The notes under the pieces were generated by a model, which was not told where the DNA came from, did no database searches, and saw nothing but the letters and a program-made list of their open reading frames with translations. 64,000 bases of DNA from Solen grandis (lineage: Eukaryota > Mollusca > Bivalvia > Adapedonta > Solenidae): assembly GCA_021229015.1 (NCBI GenBank), contig CM037783.1, forward strand, positions 52,399,154 to 52,463,153, in the 5' to 3' direction. Position numbers and translations under genes: made by a program. This document shows, piece after piece, positions 1 through 12,628 of the stretch (position 1 is the first letter of the stretch; the number at the start of each line of letters is the position of its first letter).

Positions 1-627
1 CTTCATACTGTTCATATTAAGTCCAAAACAGTTCCTGGGTTGGACCAGTACTCAGTGCCTGGTAAAATCTTCAAACAGACATGCCGTAACTTGTGGCTCA
101 AACTTACTACCGTTGGATCTTGATTCATGTACTCTACCATTGATCATGTTTCAGAGCTTCAAATTGGATAACAGCTCTGATTCACATTGTGCATATTGGT
201 TTGCATATTGCTATGTCTGTTTGCAGCATTCAACTTTAAGAAACTTAAATAATTTATGTATTGACTTTTTTCTGCTACAAACCAAGAATGGTTGGTACTG
301 TGAGAAACTTAATTAGATTTTTGTCAGGTTCTAGTCTTGAAATGAACGTATGAACATTTAACTATCTATTTTCTCCTTAATTGAATATAAGTAAGTGTGA
401 TATATTTAGGATACCCTCTGTCAGAAAGTATTTAGCTTCAGACCTGCCTCCAGTGTTACAATTCTTTAGGGAATATAATGACTGCCAGTATTAGCAGTTC
501 CTTGCAGTATTTATCATTTAGAATGATTCTAAAAACAGTAGATCCTGACATTTTGCCATGTCTGTAATATAATTTGCATGAGATGCTCTCGTAAACACTA
601 AGATTTTACATAAAAATAAAGCTATAA

Positions 628-861
628 CCCTTTCCCTCATAGAGGAAACCATGAAAAGACCTATGCGAACAACATAAAACCAGATCAGCCTGTGAGTAAC
701 TCGCAGGCTGATCAGGTTTTATGCTGTTCGCTGCTCCTCAGTGGTCTGGAAATGAGGACTTTATAATTAAATTTGGTAAGGTTTAACTGTGGTTTTCTGC
801 AGATCAGGCTTTATGTGGTACCTATTGAGTGCGTCAAAATGAGTCTATATGAGGGAAAGGG
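628..861. mobile_element. Palindromic MITE with CCCTTTCCCTCATA ends
   Basis: The ends are inverted copies of each other: CCCTTTCCCTCATA on the left and its complement at 848-861. ATAA flanks both sides (624-627 and 862-865) and is a plausible 4-bp target duplication. Inside, 665-731 forms a long imperfect palindrome centred on the GATCAGCCTG / CAGGCTGATC motif. It has no coding capacity. Related but degraded copies with the same CAGGCTGATC core lie at about 1325-1425, 3085-3150, 3570-3690 and 5660-5770. The superfamily is not assigned. Confidence 0.6.
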
Positions 862-1042
862 ATAATTTGCTGGGAAAAAAAAAATTGAATGAGAGCAAGT
901 CATTTAGCTTCAGTCATTTGTTTGTTAGATCTGTTTGTTTACAAGATACATTGTATTTAACCAGTTCACACGACACATGTATGATGATGATGTTGAGTCA
1001 CTGCTCATGTTTACAATCTATAACTGACATAGTGTATTGCAG

Positions 1043-1087
1043 GCTGGCACAAAGACCTAATGCTTCTAAAGACACCGCAGCCTGCAG
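1043..1087 (+). CDS. Candidate 45-nt exon upstream of the 1915-2389 exon
   Basis: A tract ending TGTATTGCAG is followed by 45 nt and then a GTGGAC donor. In one frame it reads LAQRPNASKDTAAC plus two bases (AG). Those two bases complete the first codon of the 1915 exon as AGA, so the splice phases agree. The evidence is only splice-site shape and phase, and a 45-nt stretch could meet this by chance. It would precede the basic C-terminal exon. I do not recognise the protein. Confidence 0.22.
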
Positions 1088-1914
1088 GTGGACTAATTAT
1101 AATGTTGGAACCCATTACCACTAATTTATGCAATTTTACACCCAGACTCTTTAAAAACAAGATCAGACTGCAAGTACTTGGGGTATGTTGCATGTTAAAA
1201 TGTTATTGGCATTTTACTACCAGTATGCCATGATGGGAAAAGGCTTTTAAACATTTCAGAATGTTTTGGCCAAGCAACACATGTCTGGTTTTATAGTGTT
1301 AAGGTATGGATATAAGTAGCAAACAGTAAAAACCTGACCAGCTAGAGAGTCAGTCCCTGACTGATCAAGTTTAATACTGTTGGCCTTTTTTCCTGGACGC
1401 TTTTAAGTGGTATAGGGTTCAGGAATAGTATCTTATGATAAATATAAGACATACACATACATTTTTAGTTTCCAGTCTGAGACATCATATGACCTATAAC
1501 TCTAGGGGCTTCTTCAACAAGGCTTGTCTTGACTGTTTAGGATAGGTGAAATTAGTGGTATCCACAAGAATATAGTTCCAGTATTTTAGTCACTTCAAAC
1601 TGTCCAAAAAATATTGTCTAGAATTTAAGGGTACTAGATGAATATTTGTTGAAGGGGCCCTACTTTAAATTTGAAAATGTTTTTTTTTTTCTTTCTTTTT
1701 TGTTTTTCAGGCATTGGTTAATTTAGTATTTGATAAAATTTTGAAGATGAAACAGTGTTTATATTGTTTGACTATTTTCATAAAATAAAAAAAAGTGAAG
1801 TATTTAGTTTCTTTCACTTGTAAATGGCTTGTGATACAATCATGTGTAAGGTCATGTTGAATATGTTTATTATTTATAGTATATTTAATCATTCTGTGTC
1901 ATTCCATTTCAAAG

Positions 1915-2389
1915 AAAACAACGAGAGATCAAGAAAACCAAGACAGCCCCTGTAAGTCCGCATTTTGCGCAGATGCTGGTGATACAAGAGAGTCCGTCGT
2001 CAGAAGAGACCGGAGTTGTAGCAGATAATAAGAACGATGACTACTTTAAGTCTCTGACAATGAGCATGACGCTGGATAGGCGCTCCAAGAAATCCAAGTC
2101 CAAACCAAGCAGTTCCGGTTCTCCTGGGACAGATGCGCTTTCCATGAGCCCACGAATTGGGCGCACTCTTGCGGCGAAAGAAGCCCCAGCAATCATGGAG
2201 CCCGTCATTAAAACCAAGAAGCCCAAGTCTTTCTCAAAGATTGCTATCCTGAGCTCGTTTTTTGAGCAGAAAATTGCGGCATTGTCTGGAAATGCAGCCA
2301 ATCAGAGATGGAGGTTTGGGAGAAAGAAGAATCAGAGATGGAGGTTTGGGAGAAAGAAGAAGGAGAGGTACAGGAATGTTGGATGTTGA
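1915..2389 (+). CDS. Last exon of an unrecognised basic Ser/Lys-rich protein
   Basis: The frame is open from an acceptor ending TTTCAAAG (AG at 1913-1914) to TGA at 2387-2389. This gives about 157 residues after a codon split with the previous exon, so the Met at 1973 is probably internal. The residues just before it (KQREIKKTKTAP, then PHFAQ) look like protein rather than intron. Composition is low-complexity and basic: a TLDRRSKKSKSK stretch, an S/G/P-rich linker, a second lysine patch (IKTKKPKSFSK), then a hydrophobic AILSSFF segment. The C-terminus has NQRWRFGRKK twice in a row, from an exact 30-bp duplication, and ends KERYRNVGC. No catalytic motif or known domain is visible. Basic patches would fit a nuclear or nucleic-acid role, but that is inference. 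An alternative donor (GAGAG|GTACAG, near 2368) with the acceptor TTGTTTCAG near 2571 would replace the last few residues. Confidence 0.5.
2301..2360 (+). repeat. Exact 30-bp tandem duplication inside a coding exon
   Basis: Positions 2301-2330 and 2331-2360 are identical. The unit is 30 bp, so the frame is kept and NQRWRFGRKK is duplicated. Identity of both copies points to a recent duplication, or to an assembly artefact. Confidence 0.85.
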
Positions 2390-3247
2390 ATGTAGCCCTG
2401 AATGATTGTGTGGAAAAACTAGGAGATTTGGAATGGGGTGTTCATGTGTTATGTACCAACCTGTTGAATTGATGCATCTGTATTAACCAAGTGTGACCAC
2501 AGAATGGAGATTAACTACTTGTATAAACCTTATACTAATCTTCCTGCTAATCGCATCTTCCTTTGTTTCAGGATTTGGGACCCCCTTTATTGCGATAATT
2601 GCTTGCTTTGTGTATCTTATTTTATTAGCAGATAAGACATGTTTAGAAGACATATGATTTTTTTTTATGTATATATTTTATGGTGAACCTTAAAATGTTT
2701 TTTCCATCTTAGATTAACTTGGCTATCAACAAAATATTTTCAAACTCATTTAAAAAAAAAAAAAATACAGTAAAGGTAATAAGTACACATTTTTATCAAG
2801 TAACTCTTCTGTCAGTGTTGTTAAGTTTGATCATTGGTTTGTTAGGAAGTGGATAGATATATCTTATATTAACCAACATGTTAAATCAAGATAGAGGTAA
2901 CCAGTGTTACTCAGGACACAAAGTTTATCTTTTAATTCTATGAGAGGAAAAAATACTGATTTTAATCGCGTATGTTTGAAAATTCTCAGAACCATTTGGT
3001 TTCTTGCTCACCTGAGCACATCTTTATAGTATTTATTCAGGTGAGCAATCAAGGCCATCATGGCTTTCTTGCATTCTGCTGCTTAAAATGAAAAGAATAA
3101 AACCTGGTCTGTCTGAGAGAGTGATTTTCGAGGCTGATCAGGTTTTATTATAGTACAAAATCATGTCGCAATTTATTCCTCATGGGGTACAGAGAAAAGT
3201 TCAGGGGATGCAGTAACACTGCCATGTAGTTACCCTGCATGTTGAAC

Positions 3248-3465
3248 CCTTTACCACTCAAGACCTTTGACATAAATTACTAAGGTCAACCTGCAAGTAA
3301 CTTACAGGATAGTCAGGTTATTCACAATGGTCACTACTCCTAAGTATATGCACTTTGGAAATAAGGAGGACTCACGGTTAAGTCTGTTCATAGTGAATCT
3401 TGATTTCAGTCTGATCTGGATTTTTAATCTTAAACCAGTGTGTAAAATTGGATGAGTGGTAAAGG
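3248..3465. mobile_element. MITE relative with CCTTTACCACTC inverted ends
   Basis: CCTTTACCACTC at the left is matched by GAGTGGTAAAGG at 3454-3465. The interior has the same diverged CTGCAAGTAACTTACAGG and GATCTGG motifs as the 628-861 element. No reading frame. The flanks (GAAC, ATTAAA) are too decayed to call a target duplication. Confidence 0.4.
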
Positions 3466-4320
3466 ATTAAACCTTGATTGTCAATCAGAATAACAGAATG
3501 TATAGATTTAGTGTGATGAACCTTTTACTTCTTGAAGCATGTTGATGCCTTGAGGAACCAATATCAAACATGACCAGTCTGCAGGCTGTCCTCAACTCAG
3601 AGATTACAGATTATCTCTTGATTTTAAGTGACTATCATGTAGAGCCTGATAATATATTCACTTGCAGGCTGATCTGGTTTTGTGCCGGTTATAAAGGTTC
3701 TTGTATATGCAAATTTCATGAAGTAAAAGGTTTATTAGTAGTTTATGTTTGCTTTGGGTTCTGCATACAGGTAGACCAACTGTGCTATTTATATGAACAA
3801 CCTTGCTATTTGTTGCAGCTTAGACCTCCTCTAATTCTTAATTGTCATCTTTTGTTTCAGGCTGAGGGATATTTGTGTCTAATTAATGTACCGTTTACCT
3901 CTTTCCTATGCTAATGTATATAAAGTAACCTTTAAAACTTGGCTATAAATTATATGTTATGAAACCACCATGTGATGTATGAATGTACATTGCAATACCT
4001 TTTACCCTATTATTTTGTTTTTGGGAAAGTTATATATATATAAGAATGCTGAGGAACAGAGTGGTGTGTGACTTTAGTGCATGGGGTTCACAGCATGCTA
4101 ATGTAAGTGACCCTGATACATGAACTTGGGCTTGATTTATATGAGGAATGTTTCATTATGAAATATTGGGTGGAGCTTGACCTTTCATCACTTACACATG
4201 ACCCTGTTTTCATAAAAGACACACACATGTCTTGCATCTCACTGGATTATTAATTTTAACACTGTTCATCCCTTAGTAGTTTATGACCCACTAATAACAA
4301 CATCATACCAAAGTGACAGG

Positions 4321-4392
4321 CTCAAGTAGCCTGATTGGGTAGAGGTTCTGCCTCCTAACAGTGACACACTGGGTTTAATCCCGTGCTGTGAC
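4321..4392 (+). mobile_element. tRNA-derived SINE head
   Basis: A box A-like TAGCCTGATTGGGTAGAGG and a box B-like GGGTTTAATCCC are spaced as in a tRNA-derived promoter. No closed acceptor stem is visible, so this is a SINE head or tRNA relic rather than a tRNA gene. Confidence 0.4.
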
Positions 4393-4399
4393 ATACCAA

Positions 4400-7370
4400 A
4401 GTTAAATGGCACTGGAACATCTCCCTTTGCTAGGCTATCAGCATATATGTAGTTCCAGGACGCTGTGTTTGGATAATGTGACTGGTTGTGATGCCACTTT
4501 TCAACAGCATGATATTGTGTGAGACTACTTTTTCTTTCATAATTATGTCAACAAATGTTTAGAATGACTGAAATAAGTGATAATGAGATGATCAACCTGA
4601 TCGGGCTAAAAATGTGTTACAGACATGTCACAGGTTGATACATTATCTGAATGTATCTCACTGGGGTTAAGAATCATTGACCTTTCCAATGTTTACAGCA
4701 TAATGACATATTCAAATTAAATTATCAGATTATCCAATTGCAACAGAGTTATATCATGTAATCAGTGATTGATCAGAACACAGGGATTGGTTTGTGAAAT
4801 TTGCTTTTGAGCAGTTGACTCAGTCATGAATAAAAAATTATCCCTAAACATTACTGCAAGAAAAGGATAGGTTAAAGTCTGTATATAAATATCAGAGATG
4901 TCCATTTATCTAGACTGTAGCAGACTGTTTCACCCCTCTGGCCTGGCTAGACTATGTAATCATGCACTCTATATTTTTATGTACCTGTCAGTGGTAGAAG
5001 GAAAAGCCATTATTCATCTCAAAGTGCGGTGTCTTATTTACACTAATAAATAAGAACATGGCAGATGATTATCTCAGTGGTCACATTTGTATTTAAGACA
5101 GTTACTTTATTTTCCCCTTTCCTTAGAAAAGTCTGCATATTAAAACTTTTCCTCAATATTAACAATTGCCACTCCTTCCTGGTAAGTCATCTAAAAATGA
5201 AAACTTGAATTTGTTATCCCAGCTGGGGCACTGAATTACTCCGGTGACCGCATCTAACCAAAGACATATAAAATTGGTACCAGATGCCTGACACTCCGCA
5301 AAATGGTTGCTGTGGGGACTCGGACTACAAGGTCTACCCAGGAACTTGTCACCTATGTATTGGTGATATACTCCAGGCTCGTAAAAGAACCAAGGGGTCT
5401 ATGTGCAAAATGAGCTTGGGTATCACACCTGTACTCCCTTGTATCCAACCACTGTTTCTTCTGATGTTGTCTCACTATAGCAAAAAACAGGACCCACATG
5501 TGGGTAATCCTTGACCATAAGGTCTAAAATATGGCCAAAATGATTGCTAGCATTACAATAGAAGAAAGAGAAGAAAAATGAAGTTTCCAGAACTTTAATA
5601 ATTATACCTTCATCTTGTAGCCTTCACAGGCAGGTTTTCATCCAGGAAATTAAGTAGCACCATGGTAGACCAGAAGTACAGACTGGCCGGTCTGGAAGTA
5701 ACTTAAGGTCTCCTGGCAAGCTGTATGAAACCTGATTGGATAGCAAGTTGCTTGCAGGCTGATCTGGTTTTACATTATTCACATTGGTAATTCTTTGATA
5801 GATTTTTTCTGGCAATACAAAATGATATCTCTTTTGCTAGACATTTAATAAAAATTTGCTCTTGCAAATTTAATTAAGTCTCTCTTACGATACCAAATGA
5901 AGAATCCCTTGCAATACAAATAAAAAAAAAATCCCTTGCAGTACACAAAAATGTCCTTTTCAATTACACAAAATGACTGAAATCTCTCTCTTTTGCAGAC
6001 ATAGCAAAATGACAAATCAAAAAGGACAATATTTTGCATCACAAAATATCGTGACAAGGTTACCTAATGTATAAAGACTGTAATACACGCCATGCTGCTG
6101 GCCTAACCATCTCCCACCTTCATTGATTTCTTGTCTCCATCAAAGCAGTCAGGTTTGAAACAGAGCTTCAGAAATTCTTAGTCAGCTGATATTGACAGTG
6201 ATTCAAGCAGCACATTACCTAGTCTGTCCTAGGTTTTGATATTTTGATAGGTTTTTGTCTATATTGTATTTGGAAGTCTACAAAATACATACTTCTTATG
6301 TCATGCAATGTTGGACCTCGAGACAGAGTTCCAATTACTGAGGTTTGGTGGGGGGAGTTGGGGGAACAACAAAAAAATAATGAGAAAAATCAAATATTTG
6401 TGTTTGACTTTTTGACTCTGGTCTACAAATGAGGAGAAGTTTGTTGATGGAGTTTTGAATCATTAGGATTATAAGATCCAGACAAAAGTGTTGCATTCTG
6501 TATCTGTCTTGATAGCATATGACATGACATTGGGGACAGGGACAATACCTAGGTTGTTATTGGCGTGGGGACATATGGGCAGTCTGTCTGGCAAGAAAGC
6601 CATTAGGTTTGAAGAGTTATTGTGACTTTTTAATTTCCCATTTTCTTGCTAGGAGAGAATTCAATCATAGGCACAGCTGGAAACATGGGACAATTTAGAA
6701 AAGAGAGAGGGTGCCTCTCTCATCACATTTAGAAACTTTTTTTTTTGATAATAGTTCAGTGTGTCAGTGTGAAGTCTAAATGGGTTTTGTTTATTATCTA
6801 GAATTGATTTCAGGGAAAGGCCTATTCATGCGATGATGTATTGAACATAAGTTATTCAACTGTATCTTGGCCAGACAGAAATTTGATATAGTCAAGTTTG
6901 GGTTTTTTCTAATGTTTACTGGAGTTTTCAAATGAATTAACCATATAATTCAAAAACTACATTGATATGACACAGTCACTGATTCTACTTCATCAGATGT
7001 CAAAGGTCACTCTGGAACCACTATCAAGTGGTTCTACAGATAACATCTAGCTGAGCCTCAAGTAACATGTAGCACTGATGAGTCAGTTATCAGTTCTGAT
7101 CATTGAATGACATGCCTGGTTTAAAAGAGCATGTGGCTTTGTTGTAATAATGATACCTAGTCACAAATGGAAATGAACCCTTACAATGCTGTGGGCATAG
7201 TGCAGACCAAGATCAGCCTGCACATCCATGCAGTCTTGTCATGTTTGCTTTTCAGTTAATAAATTTTTCAGCAAGCACCCCATAAACAACTAATGGTACA
7301 GTCCAAAATGAACAAAGGACAAGTCCAGTTAAGAAATTAAGTATGGTAAGGGTTGATAAATCCTTTGAGA
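4400..7370. other. Non-coding stretch with scattered repeat fragments
   Basis: I see no exon here. Readable open frames near 5284-5514 and 5624-5815 coincide with repeat-like text (the second with the CAGGCTGATC MITE family) and have no supporting splice context. Otherwise the stretch is unique-looking AT-rich DNA. Confidence 0.5.
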
Positions 7371-7384
7371 ATGGGTAATTTTGC

Positions 7385-7670
7385 CAGTAAAAACTAGAAA
7401 AGTTAATGGTGCCAGGATGGTGGAGTGGGTGAGAACCCTGACTGTAGCAGNNNNNNNNNNNNNNNNNNNNNNNNNNNNNNNNNNNNNNNNNNNNNNNNNN
7501 NNNNNNNNNNNNNNNNNNNNNNNNNNNNNNNNNNNNNNNNNNNNNNNNNNACAGGTGGGGGGAAACCGTGTGTTCAAAGAGGCACCCAGGTAGAACTACT
7601 GACCTACCGCAAGTGAGCTGGAAGGACCAAGACTCAACCCCACAGCCACGAGGGACAAAATGAAAATCTT
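7385..7670 (-). mobile_element. SINE fragment split by an assembly gap
   Basis: The text after the gap (ACCTACCGCAAGTGAGCTGGAAGG) matches the body of the SINEs at 44305-44505 and 33466-33735. The left side is cut by the N run, so its limits are unknown. Confidence 0.35.
7451..7550. other. Assembly gap (100 N)
   Basis: Exactly 100 N, a common convention for a gap of unknown size. Open frames that cross it are meaningless. Confidence 0.99.
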
Positions 7671-7859
7671 TATAACCACTTGGCCATTGAAGCCCCCAAA
7701 TACCCTGTTGTTCAGTTTTTGTATCTCAGATGGTACAACCTATTTTCTGGTTGTCCATAACTACTAAATGTGAATTGTGTTTTTTTTTCCTTTTTTGGAC
7801 GATTATGACCACTTAATTTTGCCAAATTTCAAATTAATATTACATGGGAGCGCGTTCCT

Positions 7860-9100
7860 CAGAGAGTGTGACAGTGCTATATCTTGTCCTTTGCAGCTTC
7901 AACAAAATTACCCCAGCAAACAAAGGTGATGAATCCGGCTGATATTTTTATTTTCCCCGTTCTTGCGAGCAATATTGTATCACCTGCTGTAAGCAGAGGT
8001 GACACATAGGAATTATTTTTCTGTTGCCTGTCTGTCTGTCTGACTGCATGTCACACTTTTTCCGTCACACTTCGTCAGGCTTTAAGGAACGCGTCTTGTT
8101 GTATATGGACGCTATCAACAAAATAAACTCTCATACTGGAAAGCCATGCGTGATCAAACATGGAAGTCTTAAAGACAGCTTTATCCCCAGCTAGAGTGGA
8201 AGAAGGGGTATATACCAATACTTTATCTTAATAGATACCTTACCCACGAATTCCTAGGCTCAACCATTTCACCCTTGACGAAATCCAAGGTTCAAAAATT
8301 TGACCGTTCAATGTGACTTGGACTTTCATTTGTGACCTTGACCGGTCATTGATTTCAAAATCCCTCTATTGGTAAAGAAGTTATTGAATGAACATGAATC
8401 AAAGGTTGAATCTGTTGACCTTTAATAGTAACATTGACCTTGAACTGGCATCGTTCGTACATGGGTTCTGCAAATCGTTTCACTGAGGTGAATATTAGAA
8501 AATAGTTAAATGAAAATCAAGGGGTAAAGGAGCTACGGGGCGTATTCGCTATCAAAGGTTGTATTGTTGACCTTCAATGTGTCCTAGCATGATTGGGACA
8601 TATGTTCTGTGCATCATTTCAGTGAGGTGGTCATCTGATTAACATTAAATGAAAATCCTTCAAGGGGTGAATGAGACATTAGGTGGACTCAAAATCAAAA
8701 GGTTTAAATTAATGAATAGTGACCTTGATATCAAGCCGGCATAGTAGGAACTATGGGTTCCTCACATCTTTCACTGTTGTGAACATTTGATCAAATTATA
8801 TTGAAAATATTTATAGGTGTAAAGGAGATACAGAGCGGACACGAATGATATGCATTGTATTGACACGCCAAATATGAATCAAGAACATAATTTCCTATAA
8901 AAATTCTAGAACGGAAACTGAAATTTGACCTTGAAACTTCTCATGAAAGGGTCATAACTTCATCAATATTTGGCTGATAGAAACCAAAATTCATCTTGGC
9001 TTGTATATTGATATTATACAGATTTCATTTTCAAGTATAATTTTTATCATTTCAAGATCGGAAACAAATAAATCCACGCGCGGGCGAACAGGGGTAAGTC
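7860..9100. repeat. Decayed repeat element with degenerate tandem units
   Basis: A block of bivalve-type repeat text starts near a short hairpin (CACCTGCTGTAAGCAGAGGTG, from about 7982). It continues with several degenerate units that repeat GACCTTGA, 'AAATGAAAATC', 'GGGGTAAAGGAG' and 'GGTTCT' motifs about every 170-200 bp, and ends near CCACGCGCGGGCGAAC. No open frame of note. The element class is not assigned. Confidence 0.4.
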
Positions 9101-12060
9101 TTAAAGCCCATCTACCAGACTTCAAATGACGGGGCATGAAAAAGGTGTCTTACAAACATCCTAACAACTCGACCGGTCTTCGAATTTACTATCACATTTT
9201 TCTATGAATTGTGTTCTTAAACAAACCCATCTTACGACACTGTTATGTACGGTTTTGTCACTTGGAACGAGTATAAGGTTATTTAATCAAAATATGTTTA
9301 TTTTTAGACCAACATTTATTCAAATAAATACATAACAAATTACAAAGCATTTTATATACTTCCGGTACCCGCCTCATGTTTTTATTAAATACTATCGGAG
9401 AGAAGGTAAACCCAGTAAAGCAAAGGTATATGCATTTATGTATACATGGGTAAGATAGCGAGGGTTAAAATGTGTTACAGAGCACTGTCCTGCATTTTAA
9501 CCTCTTGTACTGTAAAACTATTGATCATAATCTATCAAGATGAATGAAATATTTTGAACATGTTCCTTGTTCTCGTCACGGCAAATATGCATAGACCCTT
9601 TTAAGGACTTTTCAGCGGGTTACCACTGATTTTTATTTTTTTATTATTATTTTTTAATTCTCATTTATTTTAAGAAGAATGGCAAGGGAAACCCCAAATT
9701 TTAAGATTCATGTATCAAAAATTATTAAAAGTATATTTGCCATACGTTGAGGGTCCAAAAAGACTAATTTTAGTGTTTTTATGCAAATTTTGGCTAAAAT
9801 TTCAAAAACAAAAACAGTTTTAATTAAAGCACAAACATGTGAGGTATACATTTTTATACGTTTTTGAGAAGCCCTTTTATTAGAGGATTGAATCTGGAAA
9901 ACAGATAAAAGAAATCTGACTCTTTAATTTTTTTATCCAGAAATAAAATATATAAATAAAATTTCATAGCTTTTGTGTTGTTTTTGTACACATTTTGTCC
10001 TGACACAATGACGATTTTTGCCCGTTTTGTATTTTCCATGCATGTTTGACAGTATTTTCACCTGTACTTATAAAACACATAATAATATACAAATTGTGAT
10101 AAAATATTCTGAAAATATTATTTTGATATGTTATTAAAGTATAGAATGCAATATTTCCAATTTTTTAATGCTTTGATTCATTTCATCAAATTTTAGCAAA
10201 TAGTGATGTTTTCACAATATCTTTGTACTAACTTCGTCCAAAATTATACAATATTAAAAAAATGTCTTAATTAATTCTGAAGGATATAGTTGCTCGAGTT
10301 CCTTAAAAATAGGAAGACACCGGAGTACCCGGAGAAACCTCAAGTGTCCGTATACGAGCCAACATATTACCTTTCTTATACAGCAGCGAACCCGAATTGC
10401 ATAGGGGAGAAGTTACAAATATAATGTGGTAGGTACATAGTAATTAGTGCTCTTCATAGAGCTATATACCAGTATCTCCGATATATACCCGAGGAAGACT
10501 AATCGCATTTCACGACTAAGTAAAACGGTTACATACGGGAAATATACATTGAAGGTTTGTAATAAAGTGATTAAAACATGTTGCACTTCAGAAACAAGTA
10601 ACAAAGCTTTGCTTGTATTTCAAGATGTATTCGACATACATTAATGCCCTTGGTAAAATACCCATTGAACACCACTTTTAGGTCGATCTATATTAAACCA
10701 TTTGACCCCACATGGTTCCAGATGATTAAAACCATTTGGATATTTTATGAATATGTAAAAATGGCTGCGTAATCCAGTAGGAGTACCCGTTGATTAAAAA
10801 TCTGAGGTTTCGAGTCTGTTTCTCTCAAAGAAGGCGGGAGGTTTTTTTTTGTTTTTTTTTTCAGATATTTCAGATGAAAAGTACTGGTCCAACCTATGAA
10901 CCGTCAGGGGGGATACATATAAGTTGCAAAATACTGGTTTCCCTATCGACATATGCCAAATGTTAATATCAAGGTATCCCCCGGGGCACACACGATCCTG
11001 TAAAACGCGTACCGGATTCTGAGCCATTTGTTGACAGATATATTTTGAATGCTCATTCTCTCCCATTCATTATTAATCATTGAATAAGACTGTGAAATTT
11101 TTATTTGCAAATCTTGTTATGATTCGATGCATATGTCATGAAATCCCATCGTCTAATCAAATCCCATCTGTTTATCACTCGATCCAGTTCTGATATAATC
11201 TGTATCGGGCCTCGGTAACTTAACACAGTAGTGATGTACATATATTTCGCATGATATCAAACATTTTATCAAGTTGAAATATGAATTTAATTGAGTTTTA
11301 CATTAATTATTTTAAGTGGTTATAATTTCTAGTCTGATCCTCAATTCAACCGGAACATCAATGTCCTAAATCTTTACCCTTTCATCCCACAAAATTATTG
11401 GTTAGAGAAACTGCCACAGGCGGACTCGCGGGGTGTAAAAGAGATTCATAGTTGTTAACAGAGAGTTTGTTAAATATCACTATTGGAAGAGTCTGGGTTG
11501 AACCAGTACCTTAAAGCCCCGTCTTTCCCATTCATGGCCAGGTCAACTACGTACAAATAGTATTACAAATAAAAGCACCACACCCCACCATGACAGAAAT
11601 CGGTCTCTCAATCGTCATGGTAACTGAACACTACCAAATGTATGATAGCCGGCAGGTAACCTTTAAACTCTTCCCCGATAACAATTATTTTATCAAGTGG
11701 TTCATCTACTGAACCAAGGCACTTATTTTGTCTATTAACTGAGAACTTAGAAAATAAACCTGTTTTAGTTTTAATAACAATAAATGTCTCTGAAAATATG
11801 TTACCTTCCCATGTAAGAAAACAACTTAAAATTACCTCTTTCATAATAAGGTCAATACCATGTCCCGATTTTTCTCCATTTATGTCAGCATATCGAGTAA
11901 GAAAATCATGTGTCAATAACATACTTAAGCTCAAATATGGGTACACAATTCTATTCGAATTTGAGCTAAAGCTCATATTTCAGTATTGTCCGATGAAACA
12001 GGGACCCAGCTTTACAAGATGACCCCATTTTTAACCCTCTGATTCGCCCCAGATCCTCAC
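9100..12060. other. Intergenic stretch with no supported gene
   Basis: AT-rich, with short open frames that look random. A 122-codon frame on the minus strand (11608-11976) has no partner exon, start context or recognisable motif. I see nothing else to annotate. Confidence 0.45.
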
Positions 12061-12069
12061 CTGGTTTTG

Positions 12070-12077
12070 TATAAATA
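12070..12077 (+). promoter_or_regulatory. Possible TATA box of the GST omega gene
   Basis: TATAAATA lies 71 bases before the ATG at 12148, a workable distance for a TATA-driven start followed by a short 5' UTR. TATA-like words are common in AT-rich DNA, so this is weak. Confidence 0.28.
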
Positions 12078-12147
12078 CTGGTATACTGATAACATACCGG
12101 TAGTGTATCGAGGACTTTTCCACATAACGAAATCGTTCGGTTTAAAC

Positions 12148-12175
12148 ATGACCACTGCAAAGGCTTACACATCAG
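12148..12175 (+). CDS. GST omega exon 1 (start codon)
   Basis: ATGACCACTGCAAAG begins the protein as MTTAKAYTS, then one base before the donor GTATGT. No other upstream ATG joins in phase to exon 2. The 28-nt length leaves one base, which exon 2 completes as Gly. Confidence 0.75.
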
Positions 12176-12580
12176 GTATGTTTTTCTTCCTAATTTGTAT
12201 TCTTATTGTAACATCATAATGGTTTATCCTTATGAAATTTTGTAATATCTGTAACTTGAACCGTCATGCATTTTTATATTGTTATTGTTTCGAGAAGAGT
12301 AGTTTTCTTTAACATATCTGTCAAGCAAAAATCAATTGATCCGTGTAAGATATAAATATCTTTGCAATATGCACACAGTTACAATCATTAACGTAAGTAC
12401 TTTCAAGATTGTTAATGATGTTATAGCTACTTTGACAGATGGCTAAAAGTAATAAGTTAAGGATTTATAGTAGCAACTTAAATTTCGCTGTTATTTGTAT
12501 TTATAATATACCATTGTATGCAAGATTGTTATACTATAGCAAAAGTTAATTAATAATCTCTTCTCTCTCTCTCTCTCTCT

Positions 12581-12628
<48 letters not shown>

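Noticed and set aside
7329..7616. Open frames across the N run
   Set aside because: They consist mostly of unknown residues and a SINE fragment.
11608..11976. A 122-codon minus-strand frame
   Set aside because: The longest unexplained frame in the left half, but with no family motif, partner exon or repeat relative; in DNA this AT-rich it may be chance. Worth one database search.
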